Assembly (NCBI RefSeq): GCF_022346995.1
Contig: NZ_JAKRNM010000001.1
Location: 186,001-250,000 of the forward strand
DNA from: Paenibacillus sp. ACRRY
GTDB lineage: Bacteria; Bacillota; Bacilli; Paenibacillales; Paenibacillaceae
Length of the DNA stretch: 64,000 bases
Direction: 5' to 3'
Position numbers and translations under genes: made by a program. The notes below the pieces were generated by a model, which saw nothing but the letters and a program-made list of their open reading frames with translations, did not search any database and was not told the DNA's origin. The stretch's first letter is position 1; every line of letters begins with the position of its first letter. This document shows, piece by piece, positions 54,923 through 63,047 of this stretch.

Positions 54923-55804
54923 ATGCAAACAGGTACAGATCGTGTTAAAAGAGGAATGGCTGAAATGCAAAAAGGTGGGGTCATCATGGACGTCATGAAT
55001 GCAGAACAGGCTAAAATTGCGGAAGCAGCTGGGGCCACAGCTGTAATGGCTCTTGAGCGGGTACCTTCTGATATTCGCGCAGCCGGTGGTGTAGCTCGCA
55101 TGGCAGATCCAACGATCGTTGAAGAGGTTATGAAAGTGGTATCCATCCCGGTGATGGCCAAAGCACGTATCGGTCATTACATCGAAGCCAAAGTGCTTGA
55201 ATCCCTGGGCGTGGATTATCTCGATGAGAGTGAAGTACTGACGCCTGCTGACGAAGTATTCCATATTGATAAACATGAATTCACTGTACCATTTGTATGT
55301 GGAGCCAAAGATTTGGGAGAGGCTCTTCGCCGCATTGGTGAAGGCGCATCGATGATTCGTACCAAAGGGGAGCCGGGAACAGGCAATATTGTTGAAGCTG
55401 TTCGTCATATGCGTCTGATTAACAGCCAAATCCGCAAAGCCCAAAACATGTCCAAGGACGAGTTGTATGCTGAAGCGAAAAACCTGGGTGTATCTTATGA
55501 GCTTCTGCTCGAAGTACACGAGAATGGCAAACTTCCAGTCGTTAACTTTGCTGCAGGCGGTGTAGCCACTCCGGCGGATGCTGCACTTATGATGCATTTG
55601 GGCGCAGACGGTGTATTTGTTGGATCCGGTATCTTCAAATCAGATAGCCCTGAGAAGTTCGCTCGTGCCATTGTCGAAGCGACAACGCATTACACGGATT
55701 ACAAACTGATTGCCGAAGTGTCCAAAAACCTGGGTGCACCGATGAAAGGGATTGAGATTTCCAAACTGTCTGCGGATGAGCGTATGTCCGATCGCGGTTG
55801 GTAA
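54923..55804 (+). CDS. pdxS: Pyridoxal 5'-phosphate synthase lyase subunit PdxS
   Basis: 293-aa PdxS, the standard length. It joins ribose 5-phosphate, glyceraldehyde 3-phosphate and ammonia to PLP, in a 12-mer with the glutaminase PdxT. The active-site residues Asp23, Lys80 and Lys148 are present. GGGAGG precedes the ATG. The pdxT gene, which normally follows directly, is missing here: a terminator comes 50 bp after the stop, then an unrelated minus-strand gene. PdxT must be encoded elsewhere, or ammonia is used. Confidence 0.93.
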   Translation: MQTGTDRVKRGMAEMQKGGVIMDVMNAEQAKIAEAAGATAVMALERVPSDIRAAGGVARMADPTIVEEVMKVVSIPVMAKARIGHYIEAKVLESLGVDYLDESEVLTPADEVFHIDKHEFTVPFVCGAKDLGEALRRIGEGASMIRTKGEPGTGNIVEAVRHMRLINSQIRKAQNMSKDELYAEAKNLGVSYELLLEVHENGKLPVVNFAAGGVATPADAALMMHLGADGVFVGSGIFKSDSPEKFARAIVEATTHYTDYKLIAEVSKNLGAPMKGIEISKLSADERMSDRGW

Positions 55805-55852
55805 GAAATAAGGGACTTCAATATGAAGTAGGTAGTCTAAATAGTTAGAAAT

Positions 55853-55889
55853 AAAGCCGATCAATGGAGTAAAATTGATCGGCTTTTTT
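55853..55889 (+). terminator. Terminator of pdxS
   Basis: AAGCCGATCAAT and ATTGATCGGCTT form a perfect 12-bp stem around an 8-base loop, followed by TTTTTTG. Confidence 0.88.
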
Positions 55890-55977
55890 GTTATTCTTAT
55901 GAGAATAATGCAGGGCCACGCTCGTAAACTCGATTGAATTCGGCAGCAGGTGGAAGTAGACTACCCGACGGACATTC

Positions 55978-57702
55978 TTACATTAGTTTTGCTGCCAGTT
56001 CCGCCTTGGCAAAAATAGAAGGAAGAACCTTCAAAAGTCTCTCGCGGGTAATGGGATCGTCATAATTCCAACCGCTTTCTACCACATGGACTTTGCCTGG
56101 TGTCAGGGTTGTGAGCACTGAAAGCAGCGGATGGGGGGAAGCTAATCGCAGCTCCTGTTGGGATACCAGCACGAAGTTACGTTCCCCGGTGTAGTGGCTA
56201 ATTTCGTTTGGCTTAATTTGAATCCAAGGTTTGCCATCCTCGATCAGCTGATGGACTTGCACAGAGGGACGAAAGCCGAGGGACTCATATAAGGTAGCCG
56301 CAAAGCCAGTCCGCCCCATCACATACACCTTCTGCCCCAACCTGAGATAGACGGTTGCATGTTCTCCCACGATATATTGACCTGCCAGATGCCGTCTTAC
56401 TCGCCTTACACCGTTCTCGTAGCGCTCAATCCATTGCTCAGCTGCTTTGCCGCGATTGAACAGGTCGGCAATGTAACGAAGACCCTCATAGGTACTGTAG
56501 TTGGTGTCACGGTAGACAATCGTGGGAGCAATGGCATCCAAATGAGGCAGATGCTGCTCGCAATAATTACCCAGCAGCATTAGATCCGGATTCAGCTGCG
56601 ATACTTGATCTGGTACTGCCTGCAGTCCAATATCGATAATACGATGAAGTTTGTTTTTATACATGACTTGTGACTTCATGGTCGCGATACCCGCCCCGAC
56701 AGGGCTGATCCCAATGGCAAGCAACTCGCCGAGGGTATTCGTACCAGTAGCGACGATACGCGTTGCTTCTTCGGGAAGATGCACCTGTCTACCTAGCGCA
56801 TCGGTTATGGTTCGCTGTCTTTTACGGAGTTGTTTATTGGCATACTCTCGCGGCGGACAGCCTGTAAGCTGCTGAAAACGGCGACTGAAATAATATTCAT
56901 CCTTGTAGCCGACTTGCCGGGATATTTCCCGTAATGGCTCCGTTGAACTCGCCAGCAGCAGCTTGGCTTGATTAACCCGCAGCTCTGCAAGGTAATCCGT
57001 AGGCTTTTTGCCTGCAATAGCCTTAAACAACTTACTATATTTCCAACGTACCATCCCGGCCATCTCAGCCAAAAGCTCTACCGTTAAATCCTCGTTGTAG
57101 TGCTGTGTCATGTAGCTTATGGTACGCTCGACGGATTGTTCATCGCTTACTGAAGCAGGGGGCGCTTGCTCCAACTGAGCCATCATCCCGAGCACCAATT
57201 GCAGTCTTGCCTGTAGAATTGAGAGCGCTGTGCCGGGTTTGGTGCTGCTTTTCCTGTGCCGGCTACCTTGTTCATGCTCTTGGTTATGTCCTTGCAGCGG
57301 GCGTGATGCTGCCCATTCCTCACTTGCCAGTGCGAGTTTTAATGTGGAAACAGGCAGGTTGTAAGAGCATCCTGGAATAAGAGGCGGGCAAGCAACAGGA
57401 TGCAAGGCCAACTCCTTTACTTCAAAAGTCAGAAAGGTAAACCGAAAGACCTTCGCTTGCTCGCGAGTCGTTTCTAAACTGTAGGATTGCTGCGGCGGGA
57501 GCATAATACAGCCGCCTTGGCGCAAATCTTGGGCAATACCATTTGTGTGCAGGCGAACACCTCGATCGAGGGAAATGAGTAGCGTACAGCAATCGGCGTC
57601 GCCCATCTCAGTTGGTGTACATCGTTTTTCGGTTTTCGGAGGGAGGGAAAGGTCAAGAAGAGTAAATTGCTTCAGCTGTATGTATAGGGAAGTCATTTGC
57701 AT
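55978..57702 (-). CDS. AraC-type regulator fused to a siderophore-binding domain, Btr-like
   Basis: 574-aa fusion. An N-terminal cupin-like part (about 1-130), two AraC helix-turn-helix motifs (about 190-290; LTVELLAEMAGMVRWKYSKLF, LREISRQVGYKDEYYFSRRF) and a C-terminal FecB/FeuA-type binding domain (about 300-574; RIVATGTNTLGELLAIGISPVGAG). This is the layout of Bacillus subtilis Btr, which binds a ferric siderophore in the cytoplasm and activates its uptake genes. The start at 57702 has GGAG 9 bp upstream; the frame is open to 57819. A Fur box precedes it. Confidence 0.88.
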   Translation of the reverse strand: MQMTSLYIQLKQFTLLDLSLPPKTEKRCTPTEMGDADCCTLLISLDRGVRLHTNGIAQDLRQGGCIMLPPQQSYSLETTREQAKVFRFTFLTFEVKELALHPVACPPLIPGCSYNLPVSTLKLALASEEWAASRPLQGHNQEHEQGSRHRKSSTKPGTALSILQARLQLVLGMMAQLEQAPPASVSDEQSVERTISYMTQHYNEDLTVELLAEMAGMVRWKYSKLFKAIAGKKPTDYLAELRVNQAKLLLASSTEPLREISRQVGYKDEYYFSRRFQQLTGCPPREYANKQLRKRQRTITDALGRQVHLPEEATRIVATGTNTLGELLAIGISPVGAGIATMKSQVMYKNKLHRIIDIGLQAVPDQVSQLNPDLMLLGNYCEQHLPHLDAIAPTIVYRDTNYSTYEGLRYIADLFNRGKAAEQWIERYENGVRRVRRHLAGQYIVGEHATVYLRLGQKVYVMGRTGFAATLYESLGFRPSVQVHQLIEDGKPWIQIKPNEISHYTGERNFVLVSQQELRLASPHPLLSVLTTLTPGKVHVVESGWNYDDPITRERLLKVLPSIFAKAELAAKLM

Positions 57703-57722
57703 GCTAATGTTCTCCAATCTAA

Positions 57723-57737
57723 TGATAATAATTCTCA
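57723..57737. promoter_or_regulatory. Fur box upstream of the Btr-like gene
   Basis: TGATAATAATTCTCA matches the 7-1-7 Fur consensus TGATAAT-N-ATTATCA at all but one position. It lies 20-35 bp before the start codon. Confidence 0.75.
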
Positions 57738-57823
57738 GGTGGTAACAGTTTAACATATTTTTCACCTCACTGACCCTAGAATTAGGATCAGGTATTATAT
57801 GTGTTGCAGGTCGATGCAATTAG

Positions 57824-57849
57824 AAAAACCCCCAGCCACAGGCTGGGGG
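57824..57849 (-). terminator. Terminator of the siderophore-binding protein gene
   Basis: CCCCCAGCC and GGCTGGGGG form a perfect 9-bp GC-rich stem with a three-base loop. On the minus strand it is followed by TTTTT. Confidence 0.87.
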
Positions 57850-57882
57850 ATTAACTGCTTACTGCTTATCATGACAATGATT

Positions 57883-58833
57883 TTATTGACGGTTCATCCA
57901 CTTTGGCAGCTCATCAAGCAGCTGCTCCAGCGCTAAGAGGTTATCGGTATTCCATTCAGCGGAGGCAGTATACACACGTCCTTGCTGAACGGCAGGCAAC
58001 GATTTCCATAATGTGCTTTGCAGCAGCCGATCTGACTCTGTTTGGCTCTCTTCATTATCAAGAACAAGCACGAAGAGATGGTCGCCTGCATACTCCGGCA
58101 GTAATTCTTCCGATAATTCAATAAACGTTTGGTTGTTGTCGACTATATTTTCTTGAATGGCTGGCGGAATTGCGAATCCGTGTTCACCGTACAGGATTAC
58201 CCCTAGGGAGCGATTGCCCATGACATAGAGCTGTTTGCCCAACTGCAGGAAGATGGTGGCCGTCTCGCCATCTGCCAACTGCAACTTGTCCCACATCGCT
58301 TCCGCTTGAGTATCAAATGCGGTAATCCACTTTTCCGCCTCGTCCTGTTTGCCGAATATTTTGCCAAGTTCATGCACACGTTCCTTGAACGGTAGCGCTG
58401 AATTAAAAGGAATCGTAGGTGCTATCTTGGTAAAAGCTGTGTTCCGATCGGCATCTTGCGTGTAACCATTCAATATCAAGTCAGGCTGGAGGGCGGTGAT
58501 CGCCTCCAAATCGCCTGGATTGCCGACATCCTCAATACCGTCCAACTTCCCTTCCATATAGCTTCCATCGGCATGAATGAGATTTGCCCCGACGACGGGA
58601 ATGTCCATTGCGAGCAGATCGCCAAGCGCACTACCCAGATAAATGACCCGCTGCGGCTGAGCCGGAATTTCGGTTTGTTCGCGTGTTTGGGTGGAATAGC
58701 TTACGGTTGACGCACTGGCCTCTGCAGACTCCTGAGAAGAATTGCTTTCCGCACGACTGCACGCCGCGAGTAAGGATAGAAGAAGGAAGCTTGCTCCCCA
58801 TATCATTAGTTGTTTCCTGAATACGTTGTTCAT
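57883..58833 (-). CDS. Iron-siderophore ABC transporter substrate-binding lipoprotein
   Basis: 316-aa lipoprotein with lipobox ending in Cys25 (LLAAC), then a FecB/FeuA-type fold (PQRVIYLGSALGDLLAMDIPVVGA; DLEAITALQPDLILNG). It captures ferric siderophore outside the membrane. The C-terminal domain of the Btr-like regulator next to it is a paralogue of the same fold. The start at 58833 has AGGGG 10 bp upstream; the frame is open to 58881, but that would begin inside the Fur box. No permease or ATPase genes are adjacent, so it must work with a transporter encoded elsewhere. Confidence 0.88.
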   Translation of the reverse strand: MNNVFRKQLMIWGASFLLLSLLAACSRAESNSSQESAEASASTVSYSTQTREQTEIPAQPQRVIYLGSALGDLLAMDIPVVGANLIHADGSYMEGKLDGIEDVGNPGDLEAITALQPDLILNGYTQDADRNTAFTKIAPTIPFNSALPFKERVHELGKIFGKQDEAEKWITAFDTQAEAMWDKLQLADGETATIFLQLGKQLYVMGNRSLGVILYGEHGFAIPPAIQENIVDNNQTFIELSEELLPEYAGDHLFVLVLDNEESQTESDRLLQSTLWKSLPAVQQGRVYTASAEWNTDNLLALEQLLDELPKWMNRQ

Positions 58834-58865
58834 TTCTGTTGTCCCCTGCTTTCTATGTGTGTTAA

Positions 58866-58880
58866 TGATAATGATTATCA
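58866..58880. promoter_or_regulatory. Perfect Fur box
   Basis: TGATAATGATTATCA is a perfect 7-1-7 Fur site, symmetric also beyond the core (AA...TT). It lies 33 bp upstream of the lipoprotein start codon. Confidence 0.9.
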
Positions 58881-59031
58881 ATTACATTGTAATTATAGGC
58901 ATCTTCCATAGGACGGACAATGTAAAAATCGCATCAAATTTGTTTGGACAAATGTTATGGAAGATTTTTATACAGACAAACGAACAAAGCTGGCCGTTCT
59001 TGATGTAACGGATATTACAAGGACCTGCTTG

Positions 59032-59061
59032 TTGATATCTTCAAAATGCTGTGTCTATAAT
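59032..59061 (+). promoter_or_regulatory. Sigma-A promoter of the AraC-GH39 gene
   Basis: TTGATA (59032-59037), an 18-bp spacer and a perfect TATAAT (59056-59061). The expected start of transcription is about 59068, only some 11 nt before the GTG at 59079. Confidence 0.75.
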
Positions 59062-59078
59062 AAGCGGTATGAAGGAAG

Positions 59079-61595
59079 GTGCAGACCATTCGCTATCTAT
59101 ATGAGTTTATTCAACATCACGACGATCTGCCTATGAAACTCTTCGTGAACTCAGTGAAACATATCGATTTCCATTGGCATAAGGAAGTGGAAGTGGTCTA
59201 TGTTCTCCATGGCTCTATCAACATGTATCTGGACCAGCAGCAGTATACACTGCAAGAAGATGATTTGATTGTGGTAAACAGCATGTCCGTGCACAAGATT
59301 GAACGAACCAATCAGGACAACGTGTTACTAACATTGCAGTTTGGTCCGGAGTTGATGAACAATAATGCGTTTATCTCCTGTAACTCTGCCCAGACCGTGG
59401 AGCAGGACGTTCCCCGGCTGTATAGCATTAAACAACATCTTGCACAGATGGTATGGGAGATCAACAAAAAAACGCCAGGGTATCAAAATTTCACCATGGG
59501 CAGACTACAGATGTTATGCGGCTACCTGCAAAGGTACTTTTCCAGTGGAACAAATCCGACGTTGGAAGAAGGCAGCAAGGATTATGATTATAAAAGGCTG
59601 AACAGGGTCCTCACATATATTGATATTCACTACAATGAGAAGATTACGCTTCAGGATATGGCACATTCCGAGCATTTAAGCTTGCATTATTTTTCCCACT
59701 TTTTTACTGATAAGATCGGGATACCTTTCCAAAAATATCTGACCCTTATACGCTTGGAGAAAGCCCAGGCCCAACTGGCAGCAAATGATAAAAAAATATC
59801 CGAAATCGCTCTGGATTGCGGGTTCGCCAACATCAAGCTGTTTAACAAATACTTCAAGGAAAAGTATGGTTGCACGCCCGGTTCCTACCGTGAAGCTTCG
59901 CGTACACCGGAGCCTCATCAGTTGAACGTGAACCGTAAGCCCAAAACGTATGAGGAATCTTCAAGCGGGGATTATTACGAGATGGAAACGCTGAACGCGA
60001 TTGGCTCACTGTATCGATATCTGGATGCCAAGGGCGACGCGGAACAGGAGACGCTCCCAATATCTTCTGTGAATCATCTGTCAGACCAAACTTATATTGA
60101 AGTTATTGCGGATCAGACATCGTTCGTCTACGAAAAGCACTGGAATATCACCATGACGGCAGGGAGAGCCATCGAAGGTTTGCGTGAAGATTGGCGGAAG
60201 CAGCTGTCCGCATTAAAAGGAAAAGTACCTTTTCAATATATTCGATTTCACGGCATATTTAATGATGAGATGATGGTGTACAGCGAAACGGAGCAAGGCA
60301 TTCCTGTCTATAACTGGTCTTATGTGGACAAGTTGTATGATTTCTTGCTGGATCAGGGAGTTCGGCCATTCGTGGAATTAAGCTTTATGCCGAGCCAGCT
60401 GGCGAGATCCAAAGAAACGTTGTTTTGGTGGAGGGGGAACATTAGTCCGCCATCTGACCCTGCCAAGTGGCAGGCACTTGTTCGCGAGTTCATCAGGCAC
60501 TGTTTGAATCGTTATGGGACGGAAGAAGTGAAGAAGTGGTATTTCGAAGTATGGAACGAGCCTGATCTGGCTGGCGTTTGTTGGGCAGGAAGCAAGGAAG
60601 AATATTTTGCTTTTTACGAATTGACCGTCCACGCCATCAAAACTGTATTGCCCGATCTGAGAGTGGGAGGCCCAGCGATGGGTTATGGATCTCTTTGGAA
60701 CGATACGTGGGCTGAGGAGTTTCTGTCATACTGCAGCAAGCGTGAAGTTGCTCTCGACTTTTTCTCGTTCCATATCTATTCGGAGTATCCCAAGCGGAAA
60801 GTTGAAGAGGATCGCTTGACTCAAATCATGCCGCCTTCGTTTTATAAGGAAAGTATCGATCTTTTACGACAAAAAATGAAGGCGTCTTCGTACGGGCCTA
60901 TTGAACTCCATGTCACCGAGTGGAACTTTTCGCTGTATGACCGTAACTTGCTGCACGATACCATGTTCATGGCTCCGTTTGTCATTTATCACACCATGAA
61001 TACACTCGGTGATGTGAAAGCCATGGCTTTTTGGTCTTTTACCGATGTGTTCGAAGAAAGCATCGTTCCAACTTCTCCTTTCTATGGAGGCTTTGGCCTG
61101 ATCAATCGCGATGGTCTGAAGAAACCTAGCTATTATGCATTTGAGCTTATGCAGAAGCTGGGTGATGAGCTGCTAATCAAGGGAGACGGTTATGTCGGAA
61201 CGCGAAAAAGTGACGGGAGCATGCAATTTCTGTTCTATCATTATGTGCATGTAGATCAGCTATTTGCGAGTGGAGATTGGTCTGAATTATCCTGTTCAAC
61301 CCGATATGACGTATTTGAGGAGAAAGGCAGCAAAGCTTTTGAACTCACGCTTAACAAGCTCCCTGGGCCTTATAAATGCACCAGTTATCAACTCGATCGG
61401 GATCATGGATCCGTATTTGATGAGTGGATACGCATGGGATCGCCATACGCCTTAACGGAAGAAGAGATCTCTTATCTGGAAGGTAGGAGCGGTCCTGTTA
61501 TGGAGACAGAGATGATTAGGGATGAATGTTGGCGCAGAGAGGTTTTGCTCCCGCCACATGGCGTGACGCTGCTCATTTTGAATAGACAATATTAG
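59079..61595 (+). CDS. AraC-type regulator fused to a GH39 glycoside hydrolase
   Basis: 838-aa protein with two complete functions. Residues 1-150 are a cupin-like sugar-sensing domain (HWHKEVEVVYVLHGS), 170-275 hold two AraC helix-turn-helix motifs (ITLQDMAHSEHLSLHYFSHFF; ISEIALDCGFANIKLFNKYF), and about 335-838 form a GH39 beta-xylosidase-like barrel with acid/base Glu494 (WNEPD) and nucleophile Glu614 (HVTEWN) both intact. No signal peptide or membrane helix, so it is cytoplasmic. It may sense, bind DNA and hydrolyse its own inducer. The start is uncertain: GAAGGAAGG runs into the GTG at 59079, and an in-frame ATT at 59088 is better spaced. Confidence 0.88.
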   Translation: MQTIRYLYEFIQHHDDLPMKLFVNSVKHIDFHWHKEVEVVYVLHGSINMYLDQQQYTLQEDDLIVVNSMSVHKIERTNQDNVLLTLQFGPELMNNNAFISCNSAQTVEQDVPRLYSIKQHLAQMVWEINKKTPGYQNFTMGRLQMLCGYLQRYFSSGTNPTLEEGSKDYDYKRLNRVLTYIDIHYNEKITLQDMAHSEHLSLHYFSHFFTDKIGIPFQKYLTLIRLEKAQAQLAANDKKISEIALDCGFANIKLFNKYFKEKYGCTPGSYREASRTPEPHQLNVNRKPKTYEESSSGDYYEMETLNAIGSLYRYLDAKGDAEQETLPISSVNHLSDQTYIEVIADQTSFVYEKHWNITMTAGRAIEGLREDWRKQLSALKGKVPFQYIRFHGIFNDEMMVYSETEQGIPVYNWSYVDKLYDFLLDQGVRPFVELSFMPSQLARSKETLFWWRGNISPPSDPAKWQALVREFIRHCLNRYGTEEVKKWYFEVWNEPDLAGVCWAGSKEEYFAFYELTVHAIKTVLPDLRVGGPAMGYGSLWNDTWAEEFLSYCSKREVALDFFSFHIYSEYPKRKVEEDRLTQIMPPSFYKESIDLLRQKMKASSYGPIELHVTEWNFSLYDRNLLHDTMFMAPFVIYHTMNTLGDVKAMAFWSFTDVFEESIVPTSPFYGGFGLINRDGLKKPSYYAFELMQKLGDELLIKGDGYVGTRKSDGSMQFLFYHYVHVDQLFASGDWSELSCSTRYDVFEEKGSKAFELTLNKLPGPYKCTSYQLDRDHGSVFDEWIRMGSPYALTEEEISYLEGRSGPVMETEMIRDECWRREVLLPPHGVTLLILNRQY

Positions 61596-61612
61596 AAACA
61601 GTATCTTTAAGG

Positions 61613-61642
61613 CATCCTTTCGGCAATGGAGGGATGTTTTTT
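61613..61642 (+). terminator. Terminator of the AraC-GH39 gene
   Basis: CATCC-TT and AG-GGATG form a short stem with a loop of about ten bases, followed by TTTTTT. Confidence 0.65.
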
Positions 61643-61729
61643 GTTGTTTATTTCTTGTACAGGCAGGCAAGCTAGAACGTAGGACTAGAAATGGACAAAA
61701 AACGAACCATCAAGTCGCAAGTTCCAACA

Positions 61730-61743
61730 AGAAAGCGTTCACA
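61730..61743 (+). promoter_or_regulatory. Possible CcpA cre box before the PTS gene
   Basis: AGAAAGCGTTCACA matches the cre consensus TGWAANCGNTNWCA except at the first position or two. It lies about 55 bp before the EIIC start, a usual place for catabolite repression. Confidence 0.5.
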
Positions 61744-61796
61744 CGAATCGATATACTATGGTTGTGGCAGCTAAGAGGAAGACAGGGGGAGTTTGG

Positions 61797-63029
61797 ATGA
61801 AGCGTTTCATGAAATGGATGACAGATTCGTTTGCGCCAAGATTGGAGGCGTTTACGAATAATATTTGGGTTTCTTCGATTCAGGAAGCCATCATGGTCGC
61901 CATTCCGATGATATTCATCGGTTCGATTATTACATTGATTTCAATTTTGCAGGACTTTATTCCGGGTATGCCGGACCTGACACCGATCACGACATTCAGT
62001 TTCGGTTTGCTTGGGTTGTTTATTGCTTTCTTGACGCCTTATGTGGTGATGGAAAAAAAGGAGCGACACAAAATCAAGCTGCTGGCGGGAATGACAGGAG
62101 TATCCCTGTTCGCTATGCTGCTTAACCCGACAATAAACGAAGATGGTACCATTCAGTTCATCCTTGAACGATTTGGACCATCGGGCATGATCACAGCACT
62201 TTTGGTGGGTGTATTCGTTGCTCTTGTGATGATCATGTGCAACAAATTTTCGTTCTTCAAAAAGGGGTCTTCACTTCCCGAATTCATTATGGACTGGTTC
62301 GACTTTCTCGTACCGATCGCCCTGGTATTAACAACAGGATGGGTTCTCGTATATCAGCTTCATTTTGATATTTTTGGTCTGATTGTGAACGTATTCGAGC
62401 CGATCAATGCTGTAGGACAAAGTTTAACTGGATTTTTATTATTTAATTTTATCGGCGTAGTGCTCTATTCCTTCGGCGTGAGCCCATGGGTTATGACACC
62501 GATCTGGTACGCGATCTGGATACCTGCAATTGAACAGAATGCTTCTCTCATTGCAGCGGGACAAGATCCGGTCAATATCAACACATTTGAAACCTTCTTC
62601 TCCGGATGGCTTGGTATTGGAGGGATGGGAGCGACATTGCCGTTAGTAGTTTGGTTCCTGATGGCTCGATCCAAAAAGCTGAAATCTGTCGGTAAAGCGA
62701 CCATCATTCCGTCCTTGTTCAACATCAATGAACCTGTGGTGTACGGAGCGCCGATTGCCTTTAATCCGCTGCTCATGGTGCCCATGTGGATCAATGCGCT
62801 CATTACGCCGGTGATTGTATACTTCGCTCTCGACTGGGGTTGGGTGCGGATTCCAAGCCAGATCTTCCAGCTATGGTACACGCCGATTGGCCTGTCCACC
62901 TATATTATGTCTGGGTTTAACGGTCTTATTTTGCTGGCTGTGGTTCTGCTCATTGTATTTGTTGTATGGTTCCCGTTTTTCAAACTGTATGATGCACAGG
63001 AACTGAAGAAAGAACAGGAACAAAATTAA
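61797..63029 (+). CDS. PTS EIIC permease, lactose/cellobiose family
   Basis: 410-aa membrane protein of the CelB-type EIIC family with about ten helices; NINEPVVYGAPIAFNPLLMVP is the conserved sugar-binding segment. It carries a beta-glucoside or related disaccharide across the membrane and phosphorylates it with EIIA and EIIB, neither of which is encoded nearby. GGGGGAG lies 7 bp before the ATG at 61797; the frame is open to 61758. It forms an operon with a GH3 gene 18 bp downstream and follows the AraC-GH39 gene on the same strand. Confidence 0.88.
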   Translation: MKRFMKWMTDSFAPRLEAFTNNIWVSSIQEAIMVAIPMIFIGSIITLISILQDFIPGMPDLTPITTFSFGLLGLFIAFLTPYVVMEKKERHKIKLLAGMTGVSLFAMLLNPTINEDGTIQFILERFGPSGMITALLVGVFVALVMIMCNKFSFFKKGSSLPEFIMDWFDFLVPIALVLTTGWVLVYQLHFDIFGLIVNVFEPINAVGQSLTGFLLFNFIGVVLYSFGVSPWVMTPIWYAIWIPAIEQNASLIAAGQDPVNINTFETFFSGWLGIGGMGATLPLVVWFLMARSKKLKSVGKATIIPSLFNINEPVVYGAPIAFNPLLMVPMWINALITPVIVYFALDWGWVRIPSQIFQLWYTPIGLSTYIMSGFNGLILLAVVLLIVFVVWFPFFKLYDAQELKKEQEQN

Positions 63030-63047
63030 ATAAAAAGGGTGATTACC

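Noticed and set aside
54851..55597. A 248-codon frame opposite pdxS
   Set aside because: Cys/His/Phe-rich translation, the usual antisense product of a conserved gene; pdxS on the other strand is certain.
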